Shown here piece by piece: positions 35,613 through 46,470 of a DNA stretch of 64,000 bases. Below the pieces are notes generated by a model that was given only the letters and a program-made list of their open reading frames with translations, was not told the DNA's origin and did no database searches. Both the position numbers and the translations under genes were made by a program. The number at the start of each line of letters is the position of its first letter. Positions within the stretch are counted from its first letter, which is position 1. This stretch comes from Sinonovacula constricta (Eukaryota; Mollusca; Bivalvia; Cardiida; Solecurtidae), in the NCBI GenBank assembly GCA_007844125.1, contig CM017563.1, forward strand, positions 14,298,325 to 14,362,324, read 5' to 3'.

Positions 35613-35879
35613 CTAACATTTAAACAAAAATATATACCAAGGACAGCATGGAGATGGGCTCTGTACCATTAGGGGTTCAAGGTCATTGTTTTTGCCTGGC
35701 CAACCAAGCTGATGAATGCTGTCAACCTGTCTGGCTGTTTTACCGTTGTAACGAAGATTTTCGTGGGTCTGTGTGACACATATCACTGTCTCATTTTGAA
35801 GTTTCATCCAGCAGTCACAATCGTCATCAAGAAAGCTAGATGCCTGACAGGTGCACATATTATGAGCAAGGCTTGTCAA
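35613..35879 (-). other. Unassigned Cys-containing open frame
   Basis: An 88-codon minus-strand frame sits in DNA less AT-rich than its surroundings, about 640 bp upstream of exon B. It contains CTCQASSFLDDDCDCW and ENLRYNGKTARQVDS. No family is recognised and no splice sites are convincing. It may be a decayed fragment, a regulatory region of exon B, or chance. Its first codons overlap the SINE-A target duplication. Confidence 0.2.
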
Positions 35880-36517
35880 CAGGTTGTCGTATTTTGTCTT
35901 GGGCTAAGAAGTTGATTCTCACCATTTTTGGGGAACAGGGAATATACTTTCTAGTGATAATGATGATGGAGATGTTATTGTAATATTGTGGGATGGTGAA
36001 AGCTTTGTTAATCTGTGCAATTTGTTGGATTTTGTGTGTGTTTTTCTGTAATTAATCGCAAAGTGTCTAATATTGTGTGGTGAGATTTGTACGTGAATTG
36101 TTTAAGATGGATCACCTATTTTGAGATATGCTTTGGGGAGACAGATGAGTGTTGTTGGATGTGCTTAACATACAAATCTGTAATGGTCTTATAACGTTAA
36201 GGATCGTAGGACTGTGTATTTAAAAACAACAATAATTTGAATGATTTAGCTGACACAAACATGGACATACTGCAAAAATAAGTTTCTAAGAAAGGATAAA
36301 GGTTTTAGGTCTCAGTATGATTATTTAATAGCTGTTGGAAAGTAAAAACAATTGATAAAATAAAAAATTTTAGTGACTAGAAAATACAGAATTTGAGGAG
36401 AAAAAAAAAAAGCTGAAGAGAAGGTATCAGTAAAAAATTATAACATTTTTGCATGTGCAAGTGGTTAAATCAAGCAAATTTTGAAAGTAAAAATCAAGTT
36501 AAACAGACATACCAATA

Positions 36518-38466
36518 ATGGACAGCCCAATTCGTCGCTTGTCTCTAGAAGAGCGCTCCTATATGCAAAGTACTCCTATGTCAGTGGGAGACACCTATCT
36601 TTTACAACAACCAATGTCCCAGCCAGGATGTCGAATTGTCGAACAACTCAGAAACGAGCCCAAAACAAGACGCTTCTCCTACGATGAGAGCAACAGGTAT
36701 CTGGTACGGCAGCCAATGTATCTGTCTGAAATGGGTTTTCCATACCAACAGTCTCAGACTCTTCAACACAACTCTCTTGGATCTCCGTACACAAGCCAAT
36801 CTGGTCTAAATGACACACCCATGTCATCAAGATGGAGGAAGATTTCTTCAGAGGATGCTGTATTTATTGACCAGGATCAGACAATGGCGCCATGTGCCAT
36901 GCAACAACAAATTTCTGTGTCGCAGTACCAACAACAGATGCAGCAGCAAGCTCAAGCTCAAATGCAGCAACAGGTGTCAATGTCTCAGTATCAGCCTCAA
37001 ATGCAGCACCAAGTGTCAGCATCACAGTATCAGCCTCAAATACAGCAGAGTTACCAGCCTGTGTACCAAACACCGCAACTGCAAGGTTATTACCCCTACC
37101 AGTACCCACAACAAGGGGAATCATACATTCTGGACAATAATGGAATGCCCCAGATGGCAGCAGCCAGGCGACCAATCCAGCCCGTCCAGCCATACATTCA
37201 GGTGCAGACAACTCCAAATCATATCCAGACAGGATACATGTCAGCGGTGCAGCTTGTTACCAGCCCGTCTCAGCAACAGCAACAACTACAGCATCAACAA
37301 CAATCACCACAACAACAGCTACAAGAGATGTCTATGCAGTACAACTCTCCTTCATCTGCAGCAAACACCTATACACAGATGGCCAATAATCAGAACATGC
37401 CAATAGTGACAGGATCAAATCATCAATCTATGCAGCAGTTTTCCTATACCATGGCCCAAATGCCTATGACGCCCACAATTACACCTGCAATGACACCGCA
37501 GATGGCTCCTGTGACCCAGGTTGCTTTAGGGCCCCAACAAGTTCAGCTTGTTCACCCAGTTCAGCAGATGCAGCAAGGCAGTTCTCAATATACAAATACG
37601 CCGATGGCATTCTATTCTGGCAACACATCATGCATGGTACCAACTAGTACTGGTCAATATTTTTCTATTCAGCCCACATCACAGGAACCATCACCAACAG
37701 CCGCAACAGTTATACAAAGTTCTAACTGGGCATCACAAATTGATGAAGAATATGAGCCCCTGAAAACATCGAAATCTGCATCAAATATATTAATAACTAA
37801 AAGAGATGATTTGAGAGATCTAAGTTTAGAAGATAAACGCAAGTCCAGCTTCAATTTGGAAGAACATCTTCACAAACATGAGCTGCAGAACACAGGTGAA
37901 TTTAGAAAACATAGAAGCAACACACTTGATAGCATGGAAAGTATTAGTGTGCCTGGCTCCCCAATGTCTTCTTGCCACAAGTCAAACTTAAAACACCAAG
38001 ATAACCAGAGTTTGTCAAAGCCACTGCGGAAAGTCAGCTTCAGTATGGACCACACTGTTGGAACACATTTTTCCCACCAAGGTCAAGGAAAAATGGACAC
38101 CTCGCTGAAAGAAGAACCGAATTCAGAACAGACTGCAGAAGAGCTTGAACCGTATGTGCGAATCAGGCGTTTGCCCAGACAAGAGGCTCAGGCTGTTATG
38201 AATGCTGTCGCTAATTCGGCTAAACCAGCAACAAAACATCAGGAGATCAACAATAATGAGAAGAGCGAAGAAAATGAAACTGAGCTGGAGCCGTATGTGG
38301 GATTGCGTCGAATGCCACGGTCCAAGACAGTTGATAGTGGTAATGATGGCGGAGAGAGTGTGGCAAAGAATGATGCCATCCTGAGGAGGAAAAGTACAGG
38401 GAGTCAGAAGCAACTGGAGAGAACGAGGAAGATATCATTTTGTCCAATGACAGCTTACAAGATACG
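36518..38466 (+). CDS. Alternative first coding exon B: long Gln/Met-rich N-terminal exon, 649 codons plus 2 nt
   Basis: The ATG has a strong context (A at -3, G at +4) and an in-frame TAA lies 18 bases upstream at 36500-36502. The frame runs 649 codons into a donor, GTGAGT, at 38467-38472, and breaks after two bases of a codon. Residues about 127-350 are rich in Gln, Met, Pro and Ser, with a repeated QQVSMSQYQPQMQ-like unit (residues 130-176) and CAA/CAG runs. The C-terminal third is charged. Two copies of LEPYV-x-(I/L)-RR-(L/M)-PR begin at residues 543 and 590. Seven basophilic-kinase motifs R[RK]xS place Ser at 9, 54, 110, 444, 507, 626 and 640. No folded domain, signal peptide or membrane segment is visible; most of the chain is probably disordered. 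This looks like a regulatory N-terminus of a larger protein whose catalytic or structural part lies beyond the window. The gene family is not recognised. Confidence 0.85.
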
Positions 38467-38572
38467 GTGAGTGCATGGTATAAGAAGGTTGGTGGTGGGT
38501 TAGTCATATGGGTTGATATATGCTAAAAACAAAACTTGCTGATGTAGAATGATTATGGCGGCTTATGAACAA

Positions 38573-38660
38573 GAGTTATTGCAAAGAAAATATTAAAAGG
38601 AAGACTTTATCTGCGAGTTATTGTAAAGAAAATATTAAAAGGAAGACTTTAATATCTGCA
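38573..38660 (+). repeat. 42-bp tandem duplication
   Basis: GAGTTATTGCAAAGAAAATA followed by TTAAAAGGAAGACTTTA and TCTGC is repeated once with a single-base change and a small insertion. It lies about 100 bp into the intron after exon B. Confidence 0.85.
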
Positions 38661-39889
38661 TTTTATTCTTTAATGTAAATCTTGTTCAAACATGCCAATC
38701 TCCATGACAGAGGTCCTGTTCATTTCATATCACAGTAACCCTCTTCCACCATCATGAAAAGTATCTTAAGTGTTTGTTGAACAAGATTTCAATGCTATAT
38801 ATTTTTTTAAATATTAGACTTTTATACTTATAATAAAGTCAAAGAAATGTTTACTTTTTAATAATGATATTATTTTAATTAGGAAATAGTAAGGAAAATT
38901 TTAAAACCGACACCCAAATTGATGTGCACAAGCATGATCTTCACTATGGTGAAATGGTTTCTGAGGCAGCCGTGGTTACTGTTGCACAGCGAGATATAAC
39001 CAGTGAGAGGGGTGTAGGCAACTCCAGCTGGTCCTATTGCCAACTGACTGTTCCAAGGCAGTTACGTTGTGTTGTTGTTTTTTAGGAGTAAGGTCTTGTT
39101 ACAGTATTTCTTTGTAACTTTTACATTTTACTTGCATGTGAAAATTGTATCCTACTCTTAATGCTGGTTCAGATCTCATCATGTATTGCAACTCTCAGTG
39201 ACCTTGTCATTATTTTTTGTCCTGTTAGTATGTAAAAATACTTTTGGGTTGATCTCTTTCTGCACTGTATCTAGGGGTATTATGGACAGTATGCTAGAAT
39301 TAAGTGACAATTATTATTCTTTTATAGCTAGTACTTTATGGCCAGATACTGGGGACTGAAGTATGTCTGGCCTCACTTGCAAAAACATTTCTCAGCTGAG
39401 ATTATTCTTGATCTCAAATCTTGTCTCAAAAATATTTTTGTCAGCTCAGTTGAGATTTTCTCATATTGACTTGCATAAAACTATTTTTAGAAAATTCTCA
39501 GCTGAGATTGTGATTTATGTTTGACATATGTCTCTCTGGTCACAATGTATAAGGCCTGTATGCTCCAAAACACAGAGCTGCATGGTAAAATAAAAAATTA
39601 GCCTCTGATGTATTTCATATGTGCAGTGGCACTTGTTTCAGCCAGTAAAAACTGGTTAACAAGAGATACAGTCAGACAGATTTGCAGAGGCCCATGGTAG
39701 AGTTAAAAACAAAACAAAAACTGTTTAGAAGTTGAGATATTGAACATGGGCATTTCAAACAACAACGCTATATTTTAAACCCTTATCACACTCCATTTAA
39801 TTTAAAGCTCATGCAAAATTCTTAGTTTCTTGTTTATATATTATACATGTTAAAGTTAACAGTTAATATACCTTATAATAGATAGAAAA
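38661..39889. other. Intronic stretch
   Basis: No gene is seen. Three copies of CTCAG(C/T)TGAGAT-type strings at 39390-39510 may be part of a small palindromic repeat. Confidence 0.4.
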
Positions 39890-39970
39890 ACAGCAAATAA
39901 TAAAGATCTTGATCAGACAGCTCCCAGCAGGTAGCTGGCTGACCTGAATCTGCGCTATTTACCTAAGCCT
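39890..39970. repeat. H element, near consensus
   Basis: CAAATAATAAAGATCTTGAT with CAGACAGCTCCCAGC forms the left arm. GGTAGCTGGCTGACCTGAAT and CTGCGCTATTTACC form the right arm. This copy shows the undisturbed centre CTCCCAGCAGGTAGC, useful for deriving the minisatellites at 13602 and 57088. Confidence 0.75.
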
Positions 39971-40226
39971 TATAAAATTTGATTAGCAGGAAGGCTATAA
40001 TCCACTGTTAATGTATCCTATTGTATATAATTTTAGTCTAAACTATTCTCTATGTATTATTTTTAGTAGTTGCATTTTGCACATTATGCATAACATTTAA
40101 CTGGCAAGACTGTTTGCCGTTATCCCTTTACTATTATTAAATATGTATTCTTACTTATAAACTTTTTTTAGTACACACCATCATTATTTACAACATGATG
40201 TAAGCATGGGGATGTCTGATTCAGTG

Positions 40227-40311
40227 TTACGTCACATTACGGCGCCCTAGTTACCACATATATCACACGACTGTTACCTAGTAACTGTCCAGTTGTGGTT
40301 GCTATGGTAAT
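40227..40311. promoter_or_regulatory. CRE-like site plus two RFX X-box-like motifs
   Basis: TTACGTCA at 40227-40234 is the complement of TGACGTAA, a CREB/ATF-type site. GTTACCTAGTAAC at 40273-40285 fits the X-box pattern GTNRCC-N(0-3)-RGYAAC exactly. GTTGCTATGGTAAT at 40298-40311 fits the longer X-box form except for its last base. The cluster has several CpGs (including CGGCGCC) in an otherwise CpG-poor intron, between exons B and C. It could be an enhancer or another promoter. No open reading frame follows it closely. Confidence 0.45.
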
Positions 40312-40474
40312 AAAGCTGTCAAAGCTCCCTCAGCCTTGGATCTGAATCAAGTCAGTTGATGGTAGTAGAAGATAACTAAATAATTAACTTTTTTTAAACA
40401 TGGTTGAAGAATGATGTTGAAAGCTTACAGTATTGGTTTTAGGTCCAGCTAGGATGAGAACTTTAGCGTGAAGG

Positions 40475-40755
40475 TTTTTCATTGATGGTGCTTGTGCTTG
40501 ACTGAATTATTTCCCAGTTTCATAGAATTTTTTTATTCATGGTGTTTTACCTTCATTGACTGAAATGAATTCCAAGTTTCGTAGTTTTTTTCAGTGACAG
40601 TGTTTTTCATTGACTAATTTTTTTATTTTTTTTCAAACTATCTTCAATTTATGGTATTTGTCATTTTGTTAATCAATTTTTTTTCTTAGTTTCATAGTAT
40701 TTTTCATTGATGGTGTTTGTCTTTAATTGACCAAATTATTCCCATCCATAACCAG
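40475..40755 (+). repeat. Degenerate tandem repeat, about 57-bp unit
   Basis: Five diverged units share CATTGATGGTGTTTGTC, TTGACTGAATT and CAGTTTCATAGTATTTTT. Confidence 0.6.
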
Positions 40756-40959
40756 CCAAGTAGTCTGTGATGTTCACTGGATGGTATGTTATTTACCTGA
40801 CCTGTCACGATCCTGTCATGTTTATGTTGTCATCATGACATGATGGTATATACAGGTTGTCAATAATGCTAATTGATATACACTTGTCTTGTGGTATAGT
40901 GTAAATATAATGTATATCAGGCTCTTGGTAATAATTATAATAAAAAAATTACTAGCGGA

Positions 40960-41215
40960 TGTGTGGGGTGGGGCAGAATCTTACTGAAATAATGATCTAG
41001 AAATTACGGGTTGGGGTTGGGGGGGTTTGGGGGCAGGTTCTTTGTAACAAAATAATAAGGAAATGAGGGGTGGGGGCAGATTTTTGGTAAAATAATAATA
41101 AGAAGTGACAATCAAGAAATGGCTACAGGGCTAAGGGGCTCAGATTTTCTGTAAAATAATAATTTTAAAAAAAGTGGGTTTAGTGGGTCAAGTTGAGGAA
41201 AAACCCCTAACATAA
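40960..41215 (+). repeat. G-rich degenerate repeat with a G-quadruplex motif
   Basis: Three or four diverged units of about 65 bp share GGGGCAGATTTT-(G/C)TGTAAAATAATAAT. At 41008-41033 four runs of three or more G, separated by two or three T, meet the usual G-quadruplex pattern on the + strand. Confidence 0.6.
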
Positions 41216-41990
41216 ACCTTGTAGTTTGTTTCTAGACAAACCATATGCTCAATTTACTTTCTCACCATTCTAAATAGAAAATGTTCCTGATTTAAGCTGT
41301 TGTTGCAGATGTGTCATACATGCACAGAATATTGGAAGTACTAAGTATTAATACTGGAAAAATCACACATATTGCTGAGGCCGTAATCATATAAAGTAAC
41401 ATTATCACATCACAAGCCAGATATTCTGAGAAAATTGTCTATGCCAAAAAGAAATATTCCAAAGTGGTTAATGTATATTTATTTACAGTTTTAAAATCAT
41501 TTGAAATATGTCATAAATATACCAAAATATTAATAAAAGAATTAATAACAAGTCCACCATGCATTTACATACAAAATGCTCTTTGGCAGCTGTACAACTG
41601 AGTCTTCATGGTCGTTAAAGGAAAAACAATTAATTTTCAGAAGCAAATGCAAAGCAGAATGTTAATAAAAACACACACACACACAAACACTAAAATTCTC
41701 TGACAAAGGTTGGGAAACATGTTTCTGTAATTCATATTAAGCTGGTTAGTCTATACTGTTATTATATGTATCCTTTCTGGTGCTCAATTCGTGTTGTAAG
41801 GGTCCCTGTTGGACAATTAGGCCACTACTTATTTGTTTTCATGCAAAACTATTTTTTGAACTAGAATAATGGAGTTGCAGAGAAAAGAACATGATTATAA
41901 AGTGAATTTTTAAAGGCATTACAGAGGAAAGAACATGATTGCTAAGTGCATTCTTACTGAGGAAAATGAAAAAGTCATTATATTTTTAAG
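41216..41990. other. AT-rich intronic stretch
   Basis: No gene or recognised repeat is seen apart from a short (AC)n at 41670-41686. Confidence 0.45.
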
Positions 41991-42262
41991 GGCATTGGCT
42001 CCAGGTATCGGAGGCTCAAGGTTCCATACTGGGCTGCAACATATCTAAGTACTTAAAATGGTGAAGGTAACACTTAAGCAGGTATAAGGCTAGTTCCATG
42101 ACTGGTCTGCCCGGTGTCAGAATAACATGCCCGAGTGTGGTATCATGCCTGGTGTTCACAACATGCTATACACAATGAAGGCAGCACTGTATCTGCTTCA
42201 AGTGGACACTCTTTCAAAAAAATTGGAATACTGTTGGTAGGATAATAAACCCAGCAAACAGG
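41991..42262 (+). mobile_element. SINE-A, 5'-truncated and diverged
   Basis: It starts in the head at GGCATTGGCTCCAGGTATCG. The body is recognisable through GACTGGTCTGCCCGGTGTCA and GAAGGCAGCACTGTATCTGC, and it ends GATAATAAACCCAGCAAAC. Many substitutions and a degraded B box point to an old copy. Confidence 0.75.
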
Positions 42263-42282
42263 AATATATTTTAAATATTAAG

Positions 42283-42697
42283 TTGTGAATTATACATTTT
42301 TAAATAGAAATTACTTGATATTATAAACTTTTAAAGAAGATAATTATCTTTCAGAAATGTTTTTAAATTGAATGTAAGAAAATACTAGGTAAAGTCATAA
42401 TGTTTGTAAGCAAAAATCTGAAAATGTACTGAGATTTAATAAACTTTTTTTTATGAAATCAGCAACACTGAACTAATCAACAATATAAACATAAATGTTA
42501 TTGTGAATGTACATTGTCTAAGTTGTGGTGGCAATTTGTAATTGGAGGCAGATCTTGATAAATCTTTGATGAATTTGTGAATGATACATTTTAAATAGAA
42601 ATTACTTGATGTTGTAAACACTAGAGAAGATAATTACCTTTCAGAAATTCTTTTTAAATTGAAATTTAGAAAATGTTAAGTAAGGAAGTATGTTTGT
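42283..42697 (+). repeat. Dispersed duplication of about 130 bp
   Basis: The segments 42283-42413 and 42570-42697 share TACATTT(T)TAAATAGAAATTACTTGAT, AGAAGATAATTA, CCTTTCAGAAAT-type and TATGTTTGTAAG blocks in the same order. They are separated by about 155 bp of unrelated sequence. Confidence 0.7.
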
Positions 42698-44186
42698 AAG
42701 AATTAATATTCATGCTGTCAGTTTCTAGATTCATTGTATAATTTCTGTCCTATTTTTGTTTTAATCCATTTGCATGAGTTTTGAAGACTACATTAAAAGT
42801 GACTAATATCTTTGCATTGTACACATGTTTTTTTTAAATTTGTAATTATTATTAATACATAGAATGGTGTAATACAGAAAAAAAGCTATGGTTACACAAA
42901 GATGTAATGATTGGTTATCTGGATATTAAAAGGTATATGTATATATAAACTAATACTCTAATATCACATAACTTTTGGGGTACCGGTATATGCATCTTTA
43001 ATTAGCATTTAAAAATTCTGAAAGGTTTCTTATTTATATCTTAACAAAAATCAGAAAATGGGGTTGTAATCTTGCATGCCATTATAACATTAAGCAACAT
43101 AATTATACTCATGTCTTTTCGACGCCGTATGACCTATCAAGTGTCGGTGTGCCGTAAAACCAAAAACATATACTCATGTCAGTTTCTATTTGTGAAGTAC
43201 CATAACTGTTAATTGTTTGTCTAATAGTTTAATGCATAAATAATTAAACTAATATACAGTAGTTGAAGATAACTGACCAGTTTCTGCTGGCTGAATGTAG
43301 TTAGATGCAAGAAAGTAAATACATAATGTTGGGATTATCTAAAAGAATTATGTTTGTCAGGGGAGATAACACTTGTTTCATTTACATATATTTTTTTCCA
43401 GAGTTGTCTTTCTTTGATCATTGTCTTTCTTTGATTATCATTTGTGTGTGTATGACAACTGTTAATAATGTATCAGTAATAAAGTGACTCTGCTTGATGT
43501 TTAGGAGTTTGATGATCAGGAACTGCAGTGTTTGCTGCTGAGTGTCTCACATAATGACTTGTTTTGTTTGTGTGGAGTTGTGAGCCAAATACTAAGAATG
43601 TAGATAGGGCCTTAGCATGCCACAGATGATCTGGATCTTCATTCTTTGCTGATAGGTTTCAGAAAATAATTGTATTTGCATGAAGTTGTTAAGGAAAAAG
43701 CAAACCCAAAACAAACAAATTAAGAACACAATCATAAAGTAGTTTGATGGTTAGGTTTTTTATAAAGGTGGCGGACTAAATGTTGTTACAGATGACAGTT
43801 TTATAACAGTGGGACCGGATCATGCACATCAACAACAAGCTTCAAATGATCTCATTAGAATCCTGTTAAGAAATAAATTAAAACTTGACAATGATAATGT
43901 AAAGGTAACTAACTATAATCAATCTCAATAAGTTGTCTGTGTGTGTGATGATGCATCTGTGTATTTAACAGGTTAACTTTAAAGTCCAAAGAATATGAAA
44001 TATACAGTTTATCATACACAACATTAATTATAGCCAATTCTAAATTTCCTATTTAACTCCCTTGCAAATTTATTCACTGAAAACAAGACGAGTTGAGACA
44101 GACAAAGCAAAAACATAAAGTAGAGCTTAATTAATTTATGCAGAGCAGGTACACTCGTATGTTATGTATGGAAAACATTTGTACAT
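42698..44186. other. AT-rich intronic stretch with repeat scraps
   Basis: No gene is seen. It holds the short tail CGCCGTATGACCTATCAAGT with GTCGGTGTGCCGTAAAACC (43118-43168). H-element right-arm traces lie at 43505-43560 and 43598-43655. Confidence 0.4.
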
Positions 44187-44365
44187 TTAAAAGTGGTATG
44201 CGACAGTTTGCACATAACAAAATAAATGTGAAAACATCTTTCCACTGTTTGAGTATTATTTCTGCATAAGTTTATCCTTTAGCCTTAAGTGATGACAGTT
44301 TTGAACCTTATATAGATTGCTGGTTAGTACAAATTATGAAAATCACTCTAAATATTCAATGAAGT
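44187..44365 (-). mobile_element. T-MITE, truncated
   Basis: TTAAAAGTGGTATGCGACAG begins the copy. Internal matches include TTTCTGCATAAGTTTATCCT and AACCTTATATAGATTG. Similarity stops near 44365, so more than half of the element is missing. Confidence 0.6.
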
Positions 44366-44642
44366 GGACATATCTTTCAGTTTTCTATACCAAATACCTA
44401 CCCACAAGGGAGGTAAGAATGTAGTTTTTCATAGAGTAAAGTCCCTTTATATACAAAAAAGAGGGAATAAAAGTTGAAAGCAAATTACTAATAACTAAGT
44501 CTAGTTGGGTTAAAAATCAGTGTCAGAGTAAAAGTACACACTGTGGATTAGATTACACTGTAATTGACAGTATTTTTCCTGACCTACTTTGTACATAACA
44601 ATAAATTCTACTTGACATCAGGTCATATAATCTATCTGTCTC

Positions 44643-44790
44643 TTAGCCTGCTAAGCATGTATTGATAATGCTTGTACAAAGAGACATGTGATCCCCTCCC
44701 CATGTCATGGGAGGCTACTGATTTGAAGGGAATTTCATGGTGTAGGTCCGTATCCCACTATTTGCTGTGGAGTACAGCAAAATATGTTGT
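44643..44790. repeat. H-like element with an altered centre
   Basis: Family flanks (TTAGCCTGCTAAGCATGTAT on the left and CCACTATTTGCTGTGGAGTA on the right) surround a centre built on CATGTCATGGGAGG instead of the usual arms. Confidence 0.4.
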
Positions 44791-44880
44791 TATGTTTGGC
44801 ACAGTATCAGACAAAAAAAAAAAAAACTCTTGTATTTCTAATAAATAAATGTAACATAAAAAGGTCTACATTCTATGAGA

Positions 44881-45125
44881 GGGGTGCCCAGTGGTGTAGT
44901 GGTAGAGTGGCCAATTTATAACTCCTCTGACTGCTTAGCATCTCACCGCGTGGGTTTGAGTCCCGTTCAGGATGAATGATTAAATGTGAGAAGGTCTTCC
45001 AGCTAACTTGCGGTGTGCCGGTGGTACTACCCTAACATGTGTCTGGGGTCTTCTACCACCAAAAAGCTGGGTGTTGCTATAATAATCATAATTGGTCGCT
45101 GCAATGTATTTCAACAATAAAATAA
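44881..45125 (+). mobile_element. SINE-C2 copy
   Basis: The A-box-like TGGTGTAGTGG and B box GGTTTGAGTCC are present. Head block TAACTCCTCTGACTGCTTAG, body AAGGTCTTCCAGCTAACTTG, GTCTGGGGTCTTC, and 3' end TGCAATGTATTTCAACAATA. Confidence 0.8.
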
Positions 45126-45386
45126 ATTAAGATTCTGTCAGAGGTCTAGGTAGATAAGGGCTGTAAACATGATCACACTGTTACAAAATAGCCATCATTC
45201 CTTACCAAACTCAATATTTGGGTCATTTTGTAGAACAGGTTTATTGCGGAAATTTTTTATGAGTACCAGGTATATGTTTCAAGGAGAAATACACTAGTCT
45301 TTCAAATATGAAACTCTTAACTGGTGTCTTGTTACATTTGTTATTAATCAGTTCACAATTCTAATCATTTGTTTACAAGGATGCAA

Positions 45387-45693
45387 TCCTGGTAGCGCAA
45401 TCGGTGGAGCGTCGGCTCCAGGTACGGGAGGCGCCGGGTTCCATTCTGGGCCGCGACATACCAAAGTCATTAAAAATGGTAGTGGTATAGCTCCCTTGCT
45501 AACGCTCAAGCAAACATAAGGGTAGTTCCACGACTGGTTGGCCCGGTGTCAGGATAATGTGACTGGGTGTGGTATCATGCCAGGTGTTCACTGCATGCTA
45601 TACACAGTGAAGGCAGCACTATATCTGCTTCAAGTGGACACCGTCTCCAGATAACTGAAATACTGTTGGTGGGACAATAAACCCAATAAACAA
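45387..45693 (+). mobile_element. SINE-A copy with 12-bp target duplication
   Basis: It is nearly full length, lacking only the first few head bases (it starts TCCTGGTAGCGCAATCGG). The B box is altered (GGTTCCATTCT). The tail is CAATAAACCCAATAAACAA. Flanks ACAAGGATGCAA at 45375-45386 and 45694-45705 are identical. Confidence 0.9.
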
Positions 45694-45734
45694 ACAAGGA
45701 TGCAAAGATCACTAGGCATATTTGCTACAGACTG

Positions 45735-45818
45735 CATCAAATAGTGCAGATCCAGATCTGACCTCTCTCAGCTGGGACTGGCTGATTTGGATCTACACTG
45801 TTTGTCTTAGCCTAAATT
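45735..45818. repeat. H element, near consensus
   Basis: CAAATAGTGCAGATCCAGAT with CTGACCTCTC, then GGGACTGGCTGATTTGGATC with TACACTGTTTG. It sits 30 bp beyond the SINE-A. Confidence 0.8.
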
Positions 45819-46149
45819 GGTTTCTTCCTTATCAGGAAGTTTTATGGCAGTTTCATGTTACTGGATCATCTCTAAAGTAGTTCCTTTACAATGGTTTAAC
45901 GAAGCTACTCTATTCTTTATTGTTACTAAAGTTACCAGTTTTATGTAAAAAGTAACAAATTGGCAGACCCTGACAGCTTAGAAAGTAATTAAACAGGCAC
46001 AGGAGGAGGCAGCCATGAATTATTATTTTTTCAAAACCTAGAATTGTAGGTTATTTGACACTTAATGAGTGTTTGCTGTATTCTTTAGTAAATTACAGTA
46101 GGTAAAAGAATTAACCCACCTCCTCTCCAACCATGCCTTCAAATGCCAT

Positions 46150-46345
46150 TTAGAAGTAGTTTTCACTGGGCCCCTCACTGTGGCCCCTCACTGTGTAGGA
46201 TTAAGTCCAGATTGGTACAAGAACTTTTAGGGGGCTGAGGTGGGGGGGGGGGGGGGGGGGGGGGGGGGGTGGGGTTGGGGGGGTCTTCCTAGGTATTTTT
46301 CCACCAACAATTAGCTGGACATTGCAAATACGACCATAATGACTT
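46150..46345 (+). mobile_element. SINE-C fragment broken by a poly-G tract
   Basis: A duplicated GGCCCCTCACTGTG and a B-box-like GGATTAAGTCC are followed by GAACTTTTAGGGGGCTGAGG. Then come 28 uninterrupted G's at 46242-46269 and further G-runs to 46283. The family body resumes at GTCTTCCTAGG, CCACCAACAATTAGCTGGAC and ACGACCATAATG. The tract replaces the segment usually starting GTGGGGAGG. Confidence 0.65.
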
Positions 46346-46359
46346 TTATAAATCAGCTT

Positions 46360-46470
46360 AAAGGCCTGCTAGTTCCAATGACCGGGCAATGTGACCATGT
46401 ACTGTCTTGTTTTATAGTTATTGCAGTGTTATCACTGTGAAGGCAACAATTAATACCATCTTCTTTAACC
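46360..46470 (+). mobile_element. SINE-A 3' fragment, diverged
   Basis: AGTTCCAATGACCGGGCAAT, GTGACC and CACTGTGAAGGCAACAATTA are degraded forms of the SINE-A body. Confidence 0.45.

Noticed and set aside
36864..37217. A 117-codon minus-strand frame in exon B
   Set aside because: It is the complement of the Gln-rich repeats; no splice signals or recognisable motif.
36810..37406. A 198-codon open frame overlapping exon B in another frame
   Set aside because: It is a shadow of the CAA/CAG- and CAGTATCAGCC-rich region of exon B; its Ser/Asn/Thr/Cys-rich product has no features of its own and exon B has the better start, codon use and donor.
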